From assembly GCA_003439945.1 (NCBI GenBank), contig QVRM01002806.1:1045001-1109000 (forward strand): a stretch of DNA of 64,000 bases, given 5' to 3'. Numbering within the stretch: the first letter of the stretch is position 1; each line of letters begins with the position of its first letter. Of this stretch, positions 24,557-37,359 are shown piece by piece. The notes under the pieces are model-generated. The model had not been told where the DNA came from, did no database searches, and saw only the letters and a program-made list of their open reading frames with translations. This stretch comes from Dermanyssus gallinae (taxonomy: Eukaryota; Arthropoda; Arachnida; Mesostigmata; Dermanyssidae). Position numbers and translations under genes: made by a program.

Positions 24557-24585
24557 CATTATTATTGTTATTATTATTTATCATT
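24557..24585. repeat. ATT-rich repeat at the 3' end of REL element B
   Basis: An imperfect (ATT)n run lying just beyond the element's 3' UTR. On the element sense strand it reads as (AAT)n, so it may be tail or target. Confidence 0.85.
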
Positions 24586-24646
24586 CAGTTATAACAATTG
24601 TGAGGTATGAACGTTTAGAACGAACCAGGTCTGTTTTGTTCCCTTG

Positions 24647-27495
24647 TCAGTTTATTGCGCCTATGATTGAAGCGTTTCCTCTACAAACGGCCAAAGACAT
24701 CATCTGTCTCAAAAACATGGCCTCGCGTCGATCACCTGTAACGTCTTCTATGCGTTTTCCGAGATCTTTCAGGATATTCCCTGTACCTGTGCTTATGGGG
24801 CCAAGTGTCTCCAATGCAATGGGCACAAAGTGGTAGCTTCTTGATAGCTCGAGATACTTCCTTTGTTTTTCAGAATCCGCGCGCTCTGCTACCCATCCAG
24901 ATTCGACTGCGCTAAGACATATATACGACAAGGCCGCCGTGCATGAAACCGTAACATCCCATACAAGGCTTTTCCCGTGTGACCATAGCGGGATGATGAC
25001 CCCGTCAGGTCGCAGCTCATTGCTGCCATTAAGACCCTTCGGCTCGGATGTCGATGGTATCCCTGCCCTTCTAAGAGCTCTTCGTACTATGGCGTTGAGT
25101 TCAGCGTGTCTTGTGAGTCTGCCGGGACTTTTCAGACAGCTTAACGGGTGTAGACCGTCAGAGTCGACAGGTTGGCCGCATGGCAGGCAAGAAAAGGGCT
25201 GGCAGACGGGGGCGCTTATCCTAAAAGCTGACAGCATGCGGAAGGAGTTTGGGTCCAGCATGGTGCCAAGCTGACGGGAGGGCAGCGCTTGAAGCCAGCC
25301 CCCGCTGAAAGGATCTTAAGCCGCTAGAAAGACGGCACGCTCTCTTGCTGATGTTAGGCTATTTGTTATATCTCGTGCGGACTTCTTAGTTTTGTAAGCG
25401 TCAAGAAGTTTTTGACTCACGTGCTCTCCCAAAGGGCCGGGATTGGGTTGAATCCTGATTGTGGTGTCTTCTGCCATAGTTGCCTTTTTTAATTCAAGCT
25501 TTGCTTTCTTGCCAATGAGTGATTCCGCCAGGGAGCCGAATTGATTTAGGGAAGCAGCGTAGCACACTGCAGCTAGAATCGTCTTATTCCAAGACCTCCG
25601 TTGCCGATGGGGAGGCTAGCTCTCTGCCACATGTTTCCTCTTAAGTTAACGTTTAGTATCTCACTTAGAATGTCTCTAGTGGTCTCGTCGTAGGGTGCAA
25701 GACCTTCCATATATTTCATAGTCTGACATGTTCGTAGCATGTAAACAAATTTTGGTGAACCAAGGCTGTGGTTGGCTCTCCATAGGCACAGAGCCACCGG
25801 GTACTATGCGGGTGCATACTTGTCAGTCGTGGGCGGATCATTAACAGGGTCTCTCGTTTAGCATCGCGTGGAATTCTTTCGGGCATTACGGGAGAACCTC
25901 GAACATCTAGGTTACTCTTAGTTACATTAGATACCCCGGGAAGTGCTTCCATGATTGCTTGTATAGCTTGCGCTTGATCTTGAGGGGTACCTCCGACATC
26001 TAAAACTTCGCACTCGGCCGCGTTGAGTGTCAGTCCTCCCGCTTCCTCGAAGTTCAATATAGTCTGCAAATCTCTTGCCACGACATTCGCGGAACCTCCC
26101 AAGCGTGGTCTAGATATCAGACATTAAAAGGGCTTCGTAGGCTTGATACAAGATCAGAAATGCCGAGGCAGAACAGAGCTGGTCCCAATGGGTCTCCTTG
26201 CTGAATGCCAGTTTGCGACTCTATGGTCATAAATGCGCTCCAAGCAACGATTGTGAAATATTTATAATACTGCCATATCATCGGATAGAGTCGTGGAACT
26301 TTTCTCTTCACTTCGTCGAAGATTTTGTCCCTTCTTGTTGTGTTAAACGCGTTTTAGAAGTCTAGTTTGACTAGTACTTTTGTCGGACCTTCTGATTCCA
26401 GAAAAGCGCGTGTGGCGTGTACAGTAGCCTCTGCTCCTCCTCTAATAGCAACACCCATTTAATTCACCCATCACGATCTTTGAAACCATTTGTCGTAGAG
26501 TTAGTCCGCATGGTATGGGCCTAATGGTATTATCCTTCTTTCGGAGGGCTGTTAAACTTGCACCGTAGAAGACGCGCTGGCAGAACGATGGCAAAGCCCC
26601 ATTAAGCACTCTAGCCATAAAAATGCCCAGTTCGACCTGTAGACGCTCTGAAGATGGGATCGTCTGGCCAAGCATGTCCCAAAGATGTCGAGGCCGTAGG
26701 CTGTCTAAACCGGCTCCACTTGCAAAAGGGAAATATCGAATAGTCTTAAAAACGAGAGATCCTTCAAGTCTAGCCAGGTCTAGAATGGCAGGTTGTTGCA
26801 GCAGGTCTAAGTGTTCTTGACACCCGGGTGGAGTGACTGGGTGTTTGCTCCGTAGCTCAGACTCGGTATTTTAATCGTGTGGTGCCAATGTGTCTGAGCA
26901 CAGTAGCGCCCGAGCAGCAGAACGAATATCGCCCTCTGCAAATTTCATCTCTGCTTGGCGCACGCTGTGTTAGTCGTTAGTGAAATGAAACCTCTTTTCG
27001 GTCGTGCTAGGCATTACTTTAATTAATTTTAGTTAGTGTTTCCTCTTGAACTCTTTGGCGAGGTAGTGTAAACATCAATGATGGAAGCATCTTAAGATTA
27101 TTCTAACTTTGCAGATCGAGTTTTGTATTAAAGTTGCTTAATGCTGTCGTGTATGCTGTGGCACAGATTTCTGTAGCCACACGGGGTATGATTCTGGCAA
27201 GTCTTAAACTTCTGCGAGCATGTGATAAGACTTGTACTACTAATTTCGAGTCAAGTTGGGTATCGGTGTTAGATGTAATGATTGCCTAATTACTCGGTCC
27301 CGGAATATTATCCGTACGGAGGCTTCGACTAGGACCTAGAAAGTGTTTACGTGTTATATGCATTTTCAGACCCTTAGAAGATCGTACAGCTAGACCACAG
27401 TGGTTGCAGACATATGGTGTCTGGGAAAGGGCTAAAGCCATTTCCGAGTCATTTTCGGTGGAGTCTCGAGTGTTGTGGTATTGTTGGCTAGTCAT
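24647..27495 (-). pseudogene. REL element B ORF2: C2H2 finger, RT and endonuclease
   Basis: Starts at ATG 27495-27493, eight bases inside the end of ORF1. Residues about 30-52 form a C2H2 finger (CNHCGLAV...GLKMHITRKH), as in the N-terminal DNA-binding region of R2-like elements. After a decayed gap (27285-26840) RT blocks follow: FASGAGLDSLRPRHLWDML, RKKDNTIRPIPCGLTLRQM (26560-26500), TGIQQGDPLGPALFCL (about 26210-26160), a broken YLDH box, and GNGGLGIRRF. The C-terminal frame (25261-24647) carries PFSCLPCGQ...HPLSC, RLTRHAELN, LRPDGVI, VWDVTVS and FLRQMMSLAVCRGN. Multiple breaks; not functional. Confidence 0.75.
27488..27495 (-). promoter_or_regulatory. ORF1 stop / ORF2 start overlap in element B
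   Basis: The minus-strand sequence ATGACTAG contains the ORF2 ATG and, in another phase, the ORF1 stop TAG. Such overlaps are known in some LINEs to support ORF2 translation by termination-reinitiation; here that is inference. Confidence 0.5.
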
Positions 27496-28055
27496 TTAAA
27501 GTATGTTTCGTGGAAATCTGAACAGCAGTTCCCGCCAATGTTGATAGTTGCGGGTTATCAGTACCGCCCAGAACAGTATTTAAAAAGGCAATCCCAGTCT
27601 CGGATTCGAGATATGACAGGACAGCGTTGATAACTGGATTTTCATCTAGCCAATTGGAGAGCATGGGTTTAAGTTTCTTCCATATTTTTTATGATTGCGA
27701 TGACAATTTGTGGAGAGTCATTCGATAATCTATTCTTCTTTCCTGCATGTGACTTCATAAGCGCCTTTTCTGAACTCTGTTTTTTTGTTGCATCAGACCG
27801 TGTTTTGGGAGCAATGGGTGGTAGGAGATTGCAGATTACAGTCTTACCATCTTTATATAAAACTTGCGTGGGAGCTTGAACGATGGTTGGTTTGGCAACT
27901 TCTGCGTATGACTTCCCTCCCTTAACGGGCTCAGAGCTGGCATTCTGTGTCGCTTTTATGAGCGATGGAAAATCGTCCGAGACAGGAAGGCGTCCAGACA
28001 CTTTTTGCAGAGCTTTACTCGTTCCGCTTCTTTGTATATCTTTCTAACCCCACAA
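27488..28055 (-). pseudogene. REL element B ORF1
   Basis: An open stretch starting upstream of 28001 with GKSYAEVAKP (a motif shape common in LINE ORF1/Gag-like proteins) and a Lys-rich region runs to a stop near 27669. One frame over it continues as PMLSNWLDENPVINAVLSYL and GIAFLNTVLGG, ending in TAG at 27490-27488. The two pieces look like one protein split by a single-base slip near 27665. No initiator ATG is preserved. Its role is presumably RNA binding, by analogy with other LINE ORF1 proteins; I see no classical zinc knuckle in the surviving part. Confidence 0.55.
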
Positions 28056-28086
28056 CTGTTATCATTGGATGCGTGAGCAGCTCCAC

Positions 28087-28127
28087 AGGTAATAATAATA
28101 ATATTTATTATTATTATTATTATTACT
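28087..28127. repeat. (TAA)n(TTA)n repeat between divergent elements B and C
   Basis: About four AAT units followed by about eight ATT units, making a partly self-complementary simple repeat. It sits exactly between the 5' ends of two REL elements that point away from each other. Confidence 0.93.
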
Positions 28128-30808
28128 ATGTGTGGCCGTTCGACGGAGAAGCCAGCGGCTAAGACGCTGAGAAGTTCTAACTATGACACGATGAAGCAAA
28201 ACGAAACCACCAGCATAACGGCCCGGAGGCTCCGAGCGGCACGCCGCTGCCATTCAAATTCGAATTCTAACGGCTGCCCAACCAACATTTTGAAATTGGA
28301 ACATTAAAAAACTCACCGCGCCGACAATGAAAATGGGATTTTCACTTGGAACCGCAAGGCATGAGAAGTGGACAGCCGCAGCAAAGCCAGCAACTGCTCT
28401 GTTTCAAAGGAGAAGCAACAGCAATGGCTAATGAGTTTCAATGTCCGTGGTGTTCGATGTGCCTTCCTACAAAGAGGGGTGTGCAGATTCACGCAGGAAG
28501 GACTCATAAGAAAAATATAGCCGAGTCTAGTGGGCCAGCAGTGCTTCAACAGGCCGCTGCCACTCTTAGCAGCGTCTCACAGCCGCTGCCTTCTCCGCAC
28601 GCTTCACTACTAGAACCCTCTCCTCACCCCGCCAGCCAGTCTTCAGTGAACGGAGGCCCGACACCTGATGATCACCTGCCGCCCTCTTCCCCCCTTTCTC
28701 TTCACAAGCTACTCGCCAACGCCAAGATGACACGCAAGGTGCTGCGCAGGATCCCAAAGGGAGCGAGAATACCCTTGCGCGGACTTGTCCACCGTCTGCT
28801 TAAAGACGTCGTGAAAAAGAATGACGAAGCGAGCTGGACCGCGCTGCTCACCCTCGCCCCAAAAGTCCTCCACGTCGAAAAATAAACCCAAGGAGGCCAT
28901 AGCTTGGCCAGCGTAGTCAAAGAAAAAGTGGCCCTTTTCGGGGGTGCCGCTCTCACTTGCGTGGAAGCTGAGGGTCGAGGCAAACGTATATTGACGGATA
29001 AAGCTCGCGCTTAGATCGCTGCTCACAAGCTTTCCATGGATTTTAATGTGCGGAGCGCTATTAGAATCTTGTCTTTCGATGACAAGATTGCGCCCGTAAC
29101 GGAGGAGTCGATTAATGAGATGGTGGCAAAACATCCTCCTGCTCCTGCAGGGGACGTGGTGCCACCGTCCCCTTTTGGCTTGCCAGCGGTCGGGTCGTGC
29201 TCAGGCGAGGATGTTGCCAAGGCACTTCGCTCCTTTCCATCCGGTGCGGCGGAAGGCCTCGACGGCCTCACGCCTGACCATCTAAAATGCCTTCTCCCTG
29301 CTAACGGAGACCACAACGATGTACTGGAAACACTCGCCAAAGTATGCAACATCATACGTAACGGGCAAGTTCCGGAGGCTGTGAGAAACGTGATATATGG
29401 AGGGTGGCTTATCGCTCTGAAAAAGAAAACCGGAGGATACCGACCCATAGCCGTCGGCTGCACTCTGCGAAGATTGGCCACAAAGACGCTGCTTCCCCAG
29501 GTCAATTTGAAAAGCTACCTGCAGCCACGGCAGATGGGGTACGCCTCTAAAAATGGTGCAGAAATAATTGCTCACACAGCTCGCACCTTTCTCGAACACA
29601 ACGAAAAATGCTGCCTCCTAAAATTAGATTTTAAAAATGCGTTTAACTTAAACAAACAAGGACACCTCTTGACAGAGATTTCCAAGCAAGCCCCGGCCCT
29701 CTATCCAATGATGCACCAGGCATATAGCAAACCGACTCCCCTAATGTTTGGTGAGGTTGAAATTAGGTCATCAGCCGGTTGTCAGCAGGGAGACGTAGCG
29801 GCTCCTCTTGCATTTAGCCTGCTTCTGCATCAGTACGTCAAGCAGGTGGCATCCAAGGTTCCTTTGTTTTACCTCGACGATGGGACCCTTCTGGACAACG
29901 ATCCTTCGGTGTTACTCAGAGACATCAAGGATCTCCGAGCGTTCGAGCAATGGAGCGGGCTGCAGCTTAACCCATCTAAATGCGAGCTATTTCTACAGGG
30001 TTTTGAGGACGAAGAGAGACAGCAGGTGATCGCTGAATTTAACAGCAACCTCCCGGGCATCCTTGTAAAGGATCGATGTGATTTGGACCTGCTGGGTACG
30101 GCGGTCCCGACATGATCGGTTCGATACTAGCCGAGAAGGGAGAACAACTTGCCCGGCTTTACCAGAGACTGGGCCATCTCGGTAGACATCAAGCCTACTT
30201 CCTGCCCCGGCACGCAATGGGAGTGCAAAGGGTCCTGTATGTACTACGGACCTCACCTGTCTTCCTTCTACCGTCAGAAACTCTGAACCTCGACGACCAG
30301 GTGAGGAGAGCCTTGGAAAACATCCTTGACGTAACGCTTGATGATAAGGCATGGACGCAGGCAAGCTTACCGGTCCGGCTGGGTGGAATGGGCATTCGTT
30401 CGGCCACGGACCTTGCCTTACCCGCTTTCCTTGCTTCGTCGCACAGCTGCGCTTCTGCAGTGGCCGCTACTGCCGGCGGACTCATCAGCCACCAACAAGA
30501 CGCCGCTCGGATCTGGGATGCGCGTCAGTCTGGTCGTCCATCTGAGGAACAGGTCACTAGGCAGAAGGGGTGGGACCAAATCGCCACTCAGGCTACCCAC
30601 TTAACTCTTCTGTCTGCCTGTGAGTTAGATATAGACGGCATTAATCTGAAAGCGGTTTCATCCGACGCTGCCGGAGCGTGGCTTGACGTGTTTCCGTCCG
30701 AGCTAGTCGGCAGTAAGCTGGCTGATGATCACTTCCGTGCCGCCAGTGGCCTCAGACTTGGCATTGCCATGTTTGAGACAGAGGCATGCCCGTGTGGTGG
30801 AACGGTGG

Positions 30809-30821
30809 ATGCACGTGGCCT
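30809..30821. repeat. Left target-site duplication of the nested R1
   Basis: ATGCACGTGGCCT, identical to 31940-31952. The terminal T is ambiguous because the poly-T follows. Confidence 0.92.
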
Positions 30822-31939
30822 TTTTTTTTTTTTTTGTTCTGGGAGGTTTCGGTAATGCATGATGCACATGCGCCACTAGCAGCCTGCGTGACTAGTGTGA
30901 GACTCGCAAACCCACTAAACCCGGATTCCTCCCCACCCCCCCAGGCTCGGTATTACTTTGGCATTACATCGAAACCGTGGGAGAGGCGTCCCTGCCGTTC
31001 TCCTTCAATCAGCTCTATCCCTGACTATCATCCCGCATGTCTACCTGCGGTTGGATAGGGGGCTGCCATTTTGTAATCCGTCCTGTGAGGGTGCGTCGAG
31101 ACCATGAGGGCCTGGCTGCTCCCCACCCCCTCCCCCCTCCCTCGGCTCCTCGTCTCGACCACTCTCCCGAGAGACCCGCTCAAACCTCTCCCGCCTGGCC
31201 GTTTCCTTGGCTGTCTTGAGTGTCAAAACAGCGTCGAACAAGTTCGTCGCCTCCCTCCATGCCTCCGCCGAAGTCATCATATGGGAGACCACCTCCTTGA
31301 TGGGTCGGCCCCTCACAGCGGTTGGTGCTGCGTCCCGTGCTTCCCTGAGAGCATCACACCGCAGAACAGTATGCTCTACGTTGTCCGTTTCTCCAGAGTC
31401 GCACAGTACGCAGATATCGCTGATGGCCTTCTTGATCCTTGACAGGTAGCTCTGGAACTGGCCGTGTCCGGTCAGAACCTGAGTCGTCCAGTAGGAAAGC
31501 TCTCCGTGTCGGCGGTCATACCATACCCTGAGGTCCGGTATCAGACTCTTGGTCCAGCTCCCTGTGGTCACACCGGGTCTTACCTGCGCCCATTCCTCAT
31601 GCCAGGCCGATATGGTGGCACTCCTGGCCCTGGTGAGATCCAGACCTTCGTCTAGATACATTTTACTTCGTTCAGCCACTAGGAGGTCCCATGGCAGCAT
31701 TTTGGCTAGGACCAGGAGAGCTTCGGTCGAGACTGTTCGATACGCCCGGCTTACCCTGATTGCCAGCGTTCGTTGGGTCGACCTTAGTGCCCCCCTATTT
31801 TTCGCCGTCCGCATTGCCATGTCCCCCCAGACTGGGGCTGCGTATAGCGCCGTTGATTCGGCCACCGAGGCCAGGAGCCTTCTTTTCACCTCAGCCACCC
31901 CACCGACCCTAGGCATGATCCGCGCCAGGTTCAGGGAGA
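30822..31939 (-). mobile_element. Nested 5'-truncated R1-clade retrotransposon
   Basis: An 1118-bp insertion on the minus strand inside the zinc-knuckle codons of element C. Its 3' end is a poly-A tail (T15 at 30821-30835 on plus, the first T shared with the duplication) and its 5' end is cut within the RT C-terminal region. The 13-bp sequence ATGCACGTGGCCT flanks it at 30809-30821 and 31940-31952. Tail, truncation and duplication together are the hallmarks of target-primed reverse transcription. Confidence 0.92.
31041..31939 (-). pseudogene. R1-clade ORF2 C-terminus
   Basis: The open frame extends into element C on its 5' side, but R1 sequence begins at FSLNLARIMPRVGG next to 31939. It carries blocks typical of R1-clade ORF2: LYAAPVWGD, RTLAIRVSRAYRTVSTEALL, PWDLLVAERSK, SWTKSLIPDLRVWYDRRHGE, TQVLTGHGQFQSYL, and a zinc knuckle CVLCDSGETDNVEHTVLRC. 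The last ~50 residues are charged and Gly-rich. Catalytic RT and endonuclease domains are absent, so it is dead on arrival, yet its reading frame is intact to the stop, which argues for a fairly recent insertion. Confidence 0.85.
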
Positions 31940-31952
31940 ATGCACGTGGCCT
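31940..31952. repeat. Right target-site duplication of the nested R1
   Basis: ATGCACGTGGCCT, identical to 30809-30821; element C coding continues directly after it. Confidence 0.92.
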
Positions 31953-32561
31953 GCACCGACTTAGTTGCACTAAGCTGGCTGGGCTTACGCAGGGCCGCCA
32001 CGATGCCATAAATGACATCCTCGGGCGCGCTTTCAGACAAGCCGGCTACCGCGTCACACTGGAGCCTGGTGGACTACAGAGCGACGACAAGCGTCGACCG
32101 GACGGCCTTACCAGCCGAGACTGGGACCGCAATTGGCCGCTGGCATGGGACGTCACCGTCTCCGACACGTACGCTCTCGGCTGTCGTGCACTAGCCAACG
32201 CGGGCGTCGGCAACATTATCCACCAACGGGAGATGCACAAACGGCGCCTATACGCGCATCTCCTTGAGGACCACGTTGTAATGGCGTTCGGCCTCGAGTC
32301 ATCTGGCGTTTGGGGCAAGGATGCACTCAAACTGACAAAGGAGCTTGGGAAGAAGCTCTTCGAGGCCACAGCGGAGCCAAGATCGACCGCTTTCCTCCGA
32401 CAGAAAGTGTCATTAGAATTACAGAGAGGCAACGCCAAGATGATGTTGAGTGGTCACCGACACTCAAGCAATAGGAATAATATAAGCAATATTGTAGATG
32501 TTATATAAGTAATATATTGATAATTGTGATACATGTACATATTGATAAAATAAACCCTTGT

Positions 32562-32588
32562 TCCAAAAAACATTATTACTATTATTAT
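32562..32588. repeat. ATT-rich repeat at the 3' end of REL element C
   Basis: Imperfect ATT units (ATTATTACTATTATTATG) right after the A-rich end of element C, resembling the ATTATTACTATG at its 5' flank (28116-28127). Confidence 0.8.
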
Positions 32589-34635
<2,047 letters not shown>

Positions 34636-35176
34636 AATATAGGTCGAGGCTGTATCGCGTTGGCTCTATGTGGTGTAGAGAGGCGTAGAAGCTCCTTCAG
34701 GCTCCTTCGTATGCGAACGAGGCGTTGTCGCTTTGGTACTGACATAAAACGGCAACCGCCTTGCAGGGCCATACGCTCATCCACACAAACATAAAACAAG
34801 TTAAAACAGGAATAATGGAGCTGTCATACAATATGTCGTCGTCATCACCTGTCGTCATCAAAACAAGCTGAATAAACTCTAACAGTTATTTCCAATGTTA
34901 TGTCGTCTATATCCTGCCAAATTGTGACCCTGGAGCCAATAACATATGTCTGCTGTTCATTGGTGTTTCTTAGACCTACGATGACAAATTGACAGTTGTA
35001 AGCTGCTTTGTTGTAGCCAGCTCTTGATTTCGGCATGGCGAGTGTAAACCGCGATAGCGCAGCAAGCAAATGTTCGTTTACTTAAAGAGTAGCAAGCACT
35101 ACAACTACTTGTTCAAATTAAGCATATATTAGATATTGTATATTTTATACAGAGCATATTTCATAAGTCAACATAT
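34636..35176. other. No recognisable gene
   Basis: Nothing I can assign. Confidence 0.4.
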
Positions 35177-35872
35177 CCTATAGGACTGCAATATACAAGA
35201 CTAAATTCCGAAATCCGACCGCTAACCTGCTAGGAAACGACAGTACGACCTGAGTTGTCAGCGTCTGCTCTAGCTTCCAAGCAAAGCGCCATATGCCTAT
35301 GGTAGGAAGCTGTTGTTGTTATTGATGAAAACGAATGCTCAATGCTCGTTATATTACTAATATCTTAGGTTTAGGCTTTTCAAAAGAGACACGCATCATA
35401 GTGTGTATATGTTGCTTATCATTGAAGATAGTGTTGAGCGTATACGAAGAGAACAAAATGTTCAGTAGCGAGTTCAGCAAATGCACGTTCAAGTACACAA
35501 CTCGTTAACAATTGTTCATTCTGCTCATTAAGAATGCAATGTTGATGCAATACTAATCAATGCTTGTAGTTTTTGTCTATAGGCACGCGTTGCGGAAGTG
35601 GGCACAACGCAAGCGTAGGACAAATATCAGACACGACTCTGTCTGCCCAATTTGTTTGTTACAACTTAGCATACATCATCATGGTAATTGTGCATATAAC
35701 GGGATACTTATAAAGTTGTCAGCCACTCTTGGCATGGCATTCAAGAAAGGCAGTGTGGGGGGTCTTTTCGTAAGGGCCAACCGGGCAGACCCATGATACT
35801 TCATACTTGCTTGTCACAGCACAGTCGACAGATGTACTCTGTAGACGTGGAAATTCGTACTTGAATAGAGCA
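35177..35872. repeat. Diverged direct repeat, copy 1
   Basis: Starts with GGACTGCAATATACAAGAC and parallels 36569-37198 over its whole length, for example CCGAAATCCGACCGC, GCTGTTGTTGTTATT, CAGTAGCGAGTTCAG and GCACAGTCGACAGATG. Substitutions and small indels are frequent, so the duplication is old. A 78-codon frame at 35560-35796 is not convincing. Confidence 0.85.
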
Positions 35873-36099
35873 AATGATAGCCAACATTACAACATCATTA
35901 GTATACACATATAATGGTTTGACATCATCATCATCATTCGCTTTTACTATTCGTTCGAGCAAGTCCCGCATGCATGTTGAAGTTTCTTACACTGGCGGCC
36001 ACAACACAAACACGTACCTGTATGTATGTATATACAATCTCGGAAGGGACGTCGCCTTTCGTCTACGGCCTACTAGATCTTGAACAATCGCAAACGTCA

Positions 36100-36747
36100 T
36101 CAAGCTAGAAAATGAAATTGAGTGCTCGAACGAGGTCGCACGCACACGCCGTAGTTCCACACGGCCCGTCCCGTTTTGAGGCGCTCCGCGTCGATCGCGT
36201 GTGTGTGCAAGGATGGCAAGAACACGGTAGAGAATACTCCTTCAATCAGCGACCCAGGGCAGCTGACAAGAGACCGAATAAGACGTTTACAATACAAGTT
36301 GACAAAGAAAAAAACAGACAAAAGACAAGAACAAACTAGCAGTTGAGCGCGGTTTTCGTTTTTCTTGATTCCCCCGAGTACAAAGTACCTAAGGGTCCGC
36401 CTGCGGACGGTCGTCGACAACGTTCCGCAGAAGTACGCCTCTACCTTATTCAAGCGACTCAGCGACCACAATGAGATTCGTTGGGCGACTTCATTTGTAG
36501 TAGAACGTCCAGTTTCAATGTAAACGCGTGTAATGTCGTTGAAATACCGGCAAATAGGCAAACGAATACCTAAGAGGACTGCAATATACGAGACAAAATT
36601 CCGAAATCCGACCGCAAGCCAGTCGACAAGGAAATGACAGTCACCGTGTGCTCCAGCTTCCGAGCAAAGCGCAATATGTCTACAATAGGAAACTGTTGTT
36701 GTTATTAATGAAAATGCTCGGTGTTCGCCAAATCGACACGATATCAA
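36100..36747 (-). CDS. Hypothetical 215-codon open frame
   Basis: An unusually long open frame in otherwise non-coding DNA, overlapping the left part of direct repeat copy 2. I recognise no domain, and the equivalent region of copy 1 is interrupted by a stop, so conservation does not support coding. Kept only because of its length; most likely fortuitous. Confidence 0.12.
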   Translation of the reverse strand: MISCRFGEHRAFSLITTTVSYCRHIALCSEAGAHGDCHFLVDWLAVGFRNFVSYIAVLLGIRLPICRYFNDITRVYIETGRSTTNEVAQRISLWSLSRLNKVEAYFCGTLSTTVRRRTLRYFVLGGIKKNENRAQLLVCSCLLSVFFFVNLYCKRLIRSLVSCPGSLIEGVFSTVFLPSLHTHAIDAERLKTGRAVWNYGVCVRPRSSTQFHFLA

Positions 36748-37198
36748 ATTAAATTTTTTGAAATCACTGATCGAAAGGAATACGCGTCTTAGTGTATATG
36801 TTAGATATCATTAAATATATTGACTATATACCAAGAGAATAAAGCGAGTTCAGTAGCGAGTGTTAACGCACGTTCAATTACAATTTGTAGGTACTTGTTC
36901 ATTCTGTTAAGTACGAATAGACCGTTGATGCTCTAATCGATGCTTGTAACTATATGCGAGAGCAGCTCCAACTGTTCGAGAGTACTCTGTCTCCCCTAAT
37001 TTGTTATAACGTAGTATAAATCATGCTGAAGATGCTTATAATGTTACCAGCTACTCTCGGCATGTCATTCACAAGAAGCAGTGTAGAGATCTCCCTGTAA
37101 CAGCCAGGCGGACAGACCCTAGGTACTTCGTACACGCTTAGAAGCGCAGTCGACAGATGCAATCTGCAGACGTATAAATTCGTATTCGAACAGACCAG
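36569..37198. repeat. Diverged direct repeat, copy 2
   Basis: Second copy of the 35177-35872 repeat, same orientation, 1392 bp downstream start-to-start. It ends near ATAAATTCGTATTCGAAC, parallel to GAAATTCGTACTTGAAT in copy 1. Confidence 0.85.
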
Positions 37199-37359
37199 GT
37201 GAACCACGTAACTGGTAGTTGGTATAGACCAGATGATGGTGGTATAGGCACTGCAATACCTAGGACTCCAACCTGTCGTGTCGGACTCGTTTAATTTTAT
37301 TTTCCCAGTCCAAGCGTTCGAATGGTACTGTACCGTCTGTTTTCAACCTTAATCAAATG

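Larger units (their letters stand above)
24586..28085 (-). mobile_element. REL element B: two-ORF LINE with restriction-like endonuclease
   Basis: A minus-strand element of about 3.5 kb in the order ORF1 (28055-27488), ORF2 N-terminal C2H2 finger (27495 onward), reverse transcriptase (about 26830-25570), zinc knuckle and REL endonuclease (25261-24647). ORF1 stop and ORF2 start overlap. Both ends abut ATT/TAA repeats. The copy has several stops and frameshifts, and its RT active site is damaged: after YLD the second aspartate is replaced by His and a small deletion removes the following residues (about 26100-26130). Confidence 0.75.
28424..32508 (+). pseudogene. REL element C polyprotein: C2H2 finger, RT and endonuclease
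   Basis: I chose the ATG at 28424 because the finger (CPWCSMCL...GVQIHAGRTH) follows at once, although the frame opens earlier. The same frame runs to 30115 with only two in-frame stops (28883-28885 and about 29011-29013). RT motifs within 29036-30115 are GYRPIAVGCTLRRLATK, LDFKNAFN, GCQQGDVAAPLAF and FYLDDGTL (about 29870-29890) with both catalytic aspartates kept. A frame slip near 30100 moves to the frame 30112-30820 (thumb, then CPCGGTVD). Beyond the nested insertion the same frame resumes with GLHRLSC, GRHDAINDILGRAFRQAG, KRRPDGLT, WDVTVSDT and FLRQKVSLELQRGN, completing the zinc knuckle and REL endonuclease. Confidence 0.8.
28128..32561 (+). mobile_element. REL element C: near-full LINE with nested R1 insertion
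   Basis: A plus-strand element with N-terminal C2H2 finger, reverse transcriptase and restriction-like endonuclease, interrupted by a reverse-oriented R1 fragment (30822-31939). A polyadenylation-like AAAATAAA lies about 40 bp after the stop (around 32548), followed by a short A-rich stretch and ATT repeats. No ORF1 like that of element B is visible in the ~220 bp before the finger, so either the 5' end is truncated or the subfamily lacks it. Confidence 0.75.

Noticed and set aside
29023..29505. 160-codon minus-strand frame
   Set aside because: Antisense to the element C reverse transcriptase.
35177..37198. LTR retrotransposon interpretation of the direct repeats
   Set aside because: No primer-binding site, polypurine tract or gag/pol motif in the ~700-bp interval; kept as an unexplained repeat pair instead.
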